Source: Chitinophagaceae bacterium UBA4857 (GTDB lineage: Bacteria > Bacteroidota > Bacteroidia > Chitinophagales > Chitinophagaceae). Taken from it: a DNA stretch of 41,417 bases. The position numbers and the translations under genes were made by a program. The DNA is taken from assembly GCA_002399735.1 (NCBI GenBank), contig DHEF01000023.1, forward strand, positions 1 to 41,417, in the 5' to 3' direction. Each line of letters opens with the position of its first letter. Positions within the stretch are counted from its first letter, which is position 1. This document shows positions 40,580 through 41,417 of the stretch, one piece after another. The notes under the pieces are model-generated. The model saw nothing but the letters and a program-made list of their open reading frames with translations, had not been told where the DNA came from and searched no databases.

Positions 40580-41417
40580 TTACTGTTTAACCAGTTTAAT
40601 TGTACTAACCTCATTCTCCACCCTTACCTGAATAAAGTAAATACCTTTAGGCAGTGCCGCAACATTTATTTTTTCAGTAACTACACCGGGTGCGCTGGCA
40701 TAATTTTTCTGCAATACAAAAACACCTTTAGCATCAGCTACCATTATCATTCCTGTACCATGACTTGCAGAGGACGTGATAGAAAGATTTACAACTTCCT
40801 GCGTACTTACCGGATTAGGATACAGCACTAATTTCATATCAACCTTACCCTGATTCACCAGAACCGAAACAGTATCTTTTCCTGTTGCCCCGTTATTGTC
40901 AGTAACAGTTAATTCAAACTCATAAGTTCCTAATTCCAGATTTACAATCTCAGTTTTGTATGCTGTTGCGTTTACAATATTTGCTACAGGGCCACTTATT
41001 TTGCGCCATTGTATTAATACAATTGTACCATCAACATCTGTTGCACTACCCTCCAAAGTTGCACTGTTTTCAGGTAAAGTAACTTCAATATCCTGACCGG
41101 CATCTGCCACAGGCGGTATGTTTGCAGCAGGTCTTGCCGCATTAACTGTTACAGTTACTGTCGCTTTTGCAGTTGCCCCACTATTATCAGTTGCTGTTAA
41201 CTCAAAACTGTAAACACCTTGTGTTAAACCATTGATTACAGTTTGTAATTGCGTTGGTGATACTATAGTCAAACCTGCAGGACCACTAACTTTACGCCAT
41301 TGTACACTAACTATTGTACCATCAGGATCGCTGGCTGTACCATTTAAGGTTACTGAGTTTGTAGGTAAGGTTATGCTTACATTATTACCCGCATTAACTG
41401 TAGGAGCCTGATTAGGT
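40580..41417 (-). CDS. Type IX secretion cargo with PKD-like repeats (partial, 5' end outside window)
   Basis: The reading frame stays open to the right edge, so the gene is cut; the TTG at 41272 is internal, not a start. At least two full PKD/Ig-like repeats are seen, each with the pattern DxDGTIVxxQWRKxSGP ... YxFELTxTDNxGATxKxTVxVxV, such as SATDVDGTIVLIQWRKISGP and YEFELTVTDNNGATGKD; a third starts at the window edge (SVQWRKVSGPAG). The C-terminal 85 residues (MKLVLYPNPVSTQEVVNLSI ... GIYFIQVRVENEVSTIKLVKQ, given in parts) are a T9SS type A sorting domain, so the protein is exported and attached or released at the surface. PKD repeats usually act as spacers next to a catalytic or binding domain, which would lie outside the window. 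Confidence 0.85.
   Translation of the reverse strand, partial: PNQAPTVNAGNNVSITLPTNSVTLNGTASDPDGTIVSVQWRKVSGPAGLTIVSPTQLQTVINGLTQGVYSFELTATDNSGATAKATVTVTVNAARPAANIPPVADAGQDIEVTLPENSATLEGSATDVDGTIVLIQWRKISGPVANIVNATAYKTEIVNLELGTYEFELTVTDNNGATGKDTVSVLVNQGKVDMKLVLYPNPVSTQEVVNLSITSSASHGTGMIMVADAKGVFVLQKNYASAPGVVTEKINVAALPKGIYFIQVRVENEVSTIKLVKQ

Noticed and set aside
1..41417. CRISPR array
   Set aside because: The repeats are dispersed over many gaps or are direct tandem copies without spacers, and no cas gene is present.
1..41417. tRNA, rRNA and transposase genes
   Set aside because: No T-loop/anticodon pattern, rRNA motif or DDE/tyrosine transposase motif was seen on either strand.

Overview
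The window looks like chromosomal DNA of a Bacteroidota species, most likely of the Chitinophagaceae type. The DNA is AT-rich. Several promoters carry the Bacteroidota -7 box TAnnTTTG, Shine-Dalgarno sites are weak or absent, two proteins carry type IX secretion sorting domains, and there is a long run of Sec-exported pectin-degrading enzymes. No rRNA, tRNA, CRISPR array, transposase or phage gene was found. The taxonomic placement is inference from gene style, not from a marker gene.

Region 1 (1-15.1 kb) holds housekeeping and scattered functions: an Mrp-type P-loop ATPase, a CarboxypepD_reg-like surface protein, a MORN/TonB-C protein, 3-hydroxyacyl-CoA dehydrogenase, a lipoprotein metallo-beta-lactamase of subclass B1 with all six zinc ligands, a DinB-like protein, an orphan HsdR-N/PD-(D/E)XK protein, a short AMP nucleosidase, a small lipoprotein, a fused double-ATPase ABC protein, a 1.29 kb-residue TraB/GumN protein and queA. 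queA is preceded by a promoter and a strongly structured leader of about 185 nt.

Region 2 (15.1-30.5 kb, all on the + strand) starts with a tandem SRPBCC protein and then becomes a pectin (homogalacturonan and rhamnogalacturonan I) utilisation locus: PL1 pectate lyase, a six-hairpin-type lipoprotein, PL11 rhamnogalacturonan lyase, CE12 acetylesterase, GH105 unsaturated-uronidase, GH106-type rhamnosidase, sialate-O-acetylesterase-type esterase and an exo-type GH28. Together they could cut the backbone, deacetylate it, remove the unsaturated end sugar, and release rhamnose and galacturonate. No SusC/SusD pair, sugar transporter or regulator lies in the window.

Region 3 (30.5-38 kb, - strand) holds two multi-membrane GT-C-like proteins, two GT2 glycosyltransferases, and a GMC oxidoreductase with its gluconate-2-dehydrogenase subunit 3 partner. 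Region 4 (38-41.4 kb) has two convergent type IX secretion cargo genes; the second runs off the right edge.

The most unusual feature is a mosaic family of intergenic repeats. A core of about 70 bp containing GTGCGACGCAAGGGACGATG or a variant occurs in at least nine intergenic gaps, in both orientations and never inside a gene. It is combined with extra modules: a covarying 14-17 bp hairpin, a roughly 150 bp imperfect inverted element, and short tandem arrays of 8, 14 or 16 bp. The queA leader RNA is the second item most worth following up.
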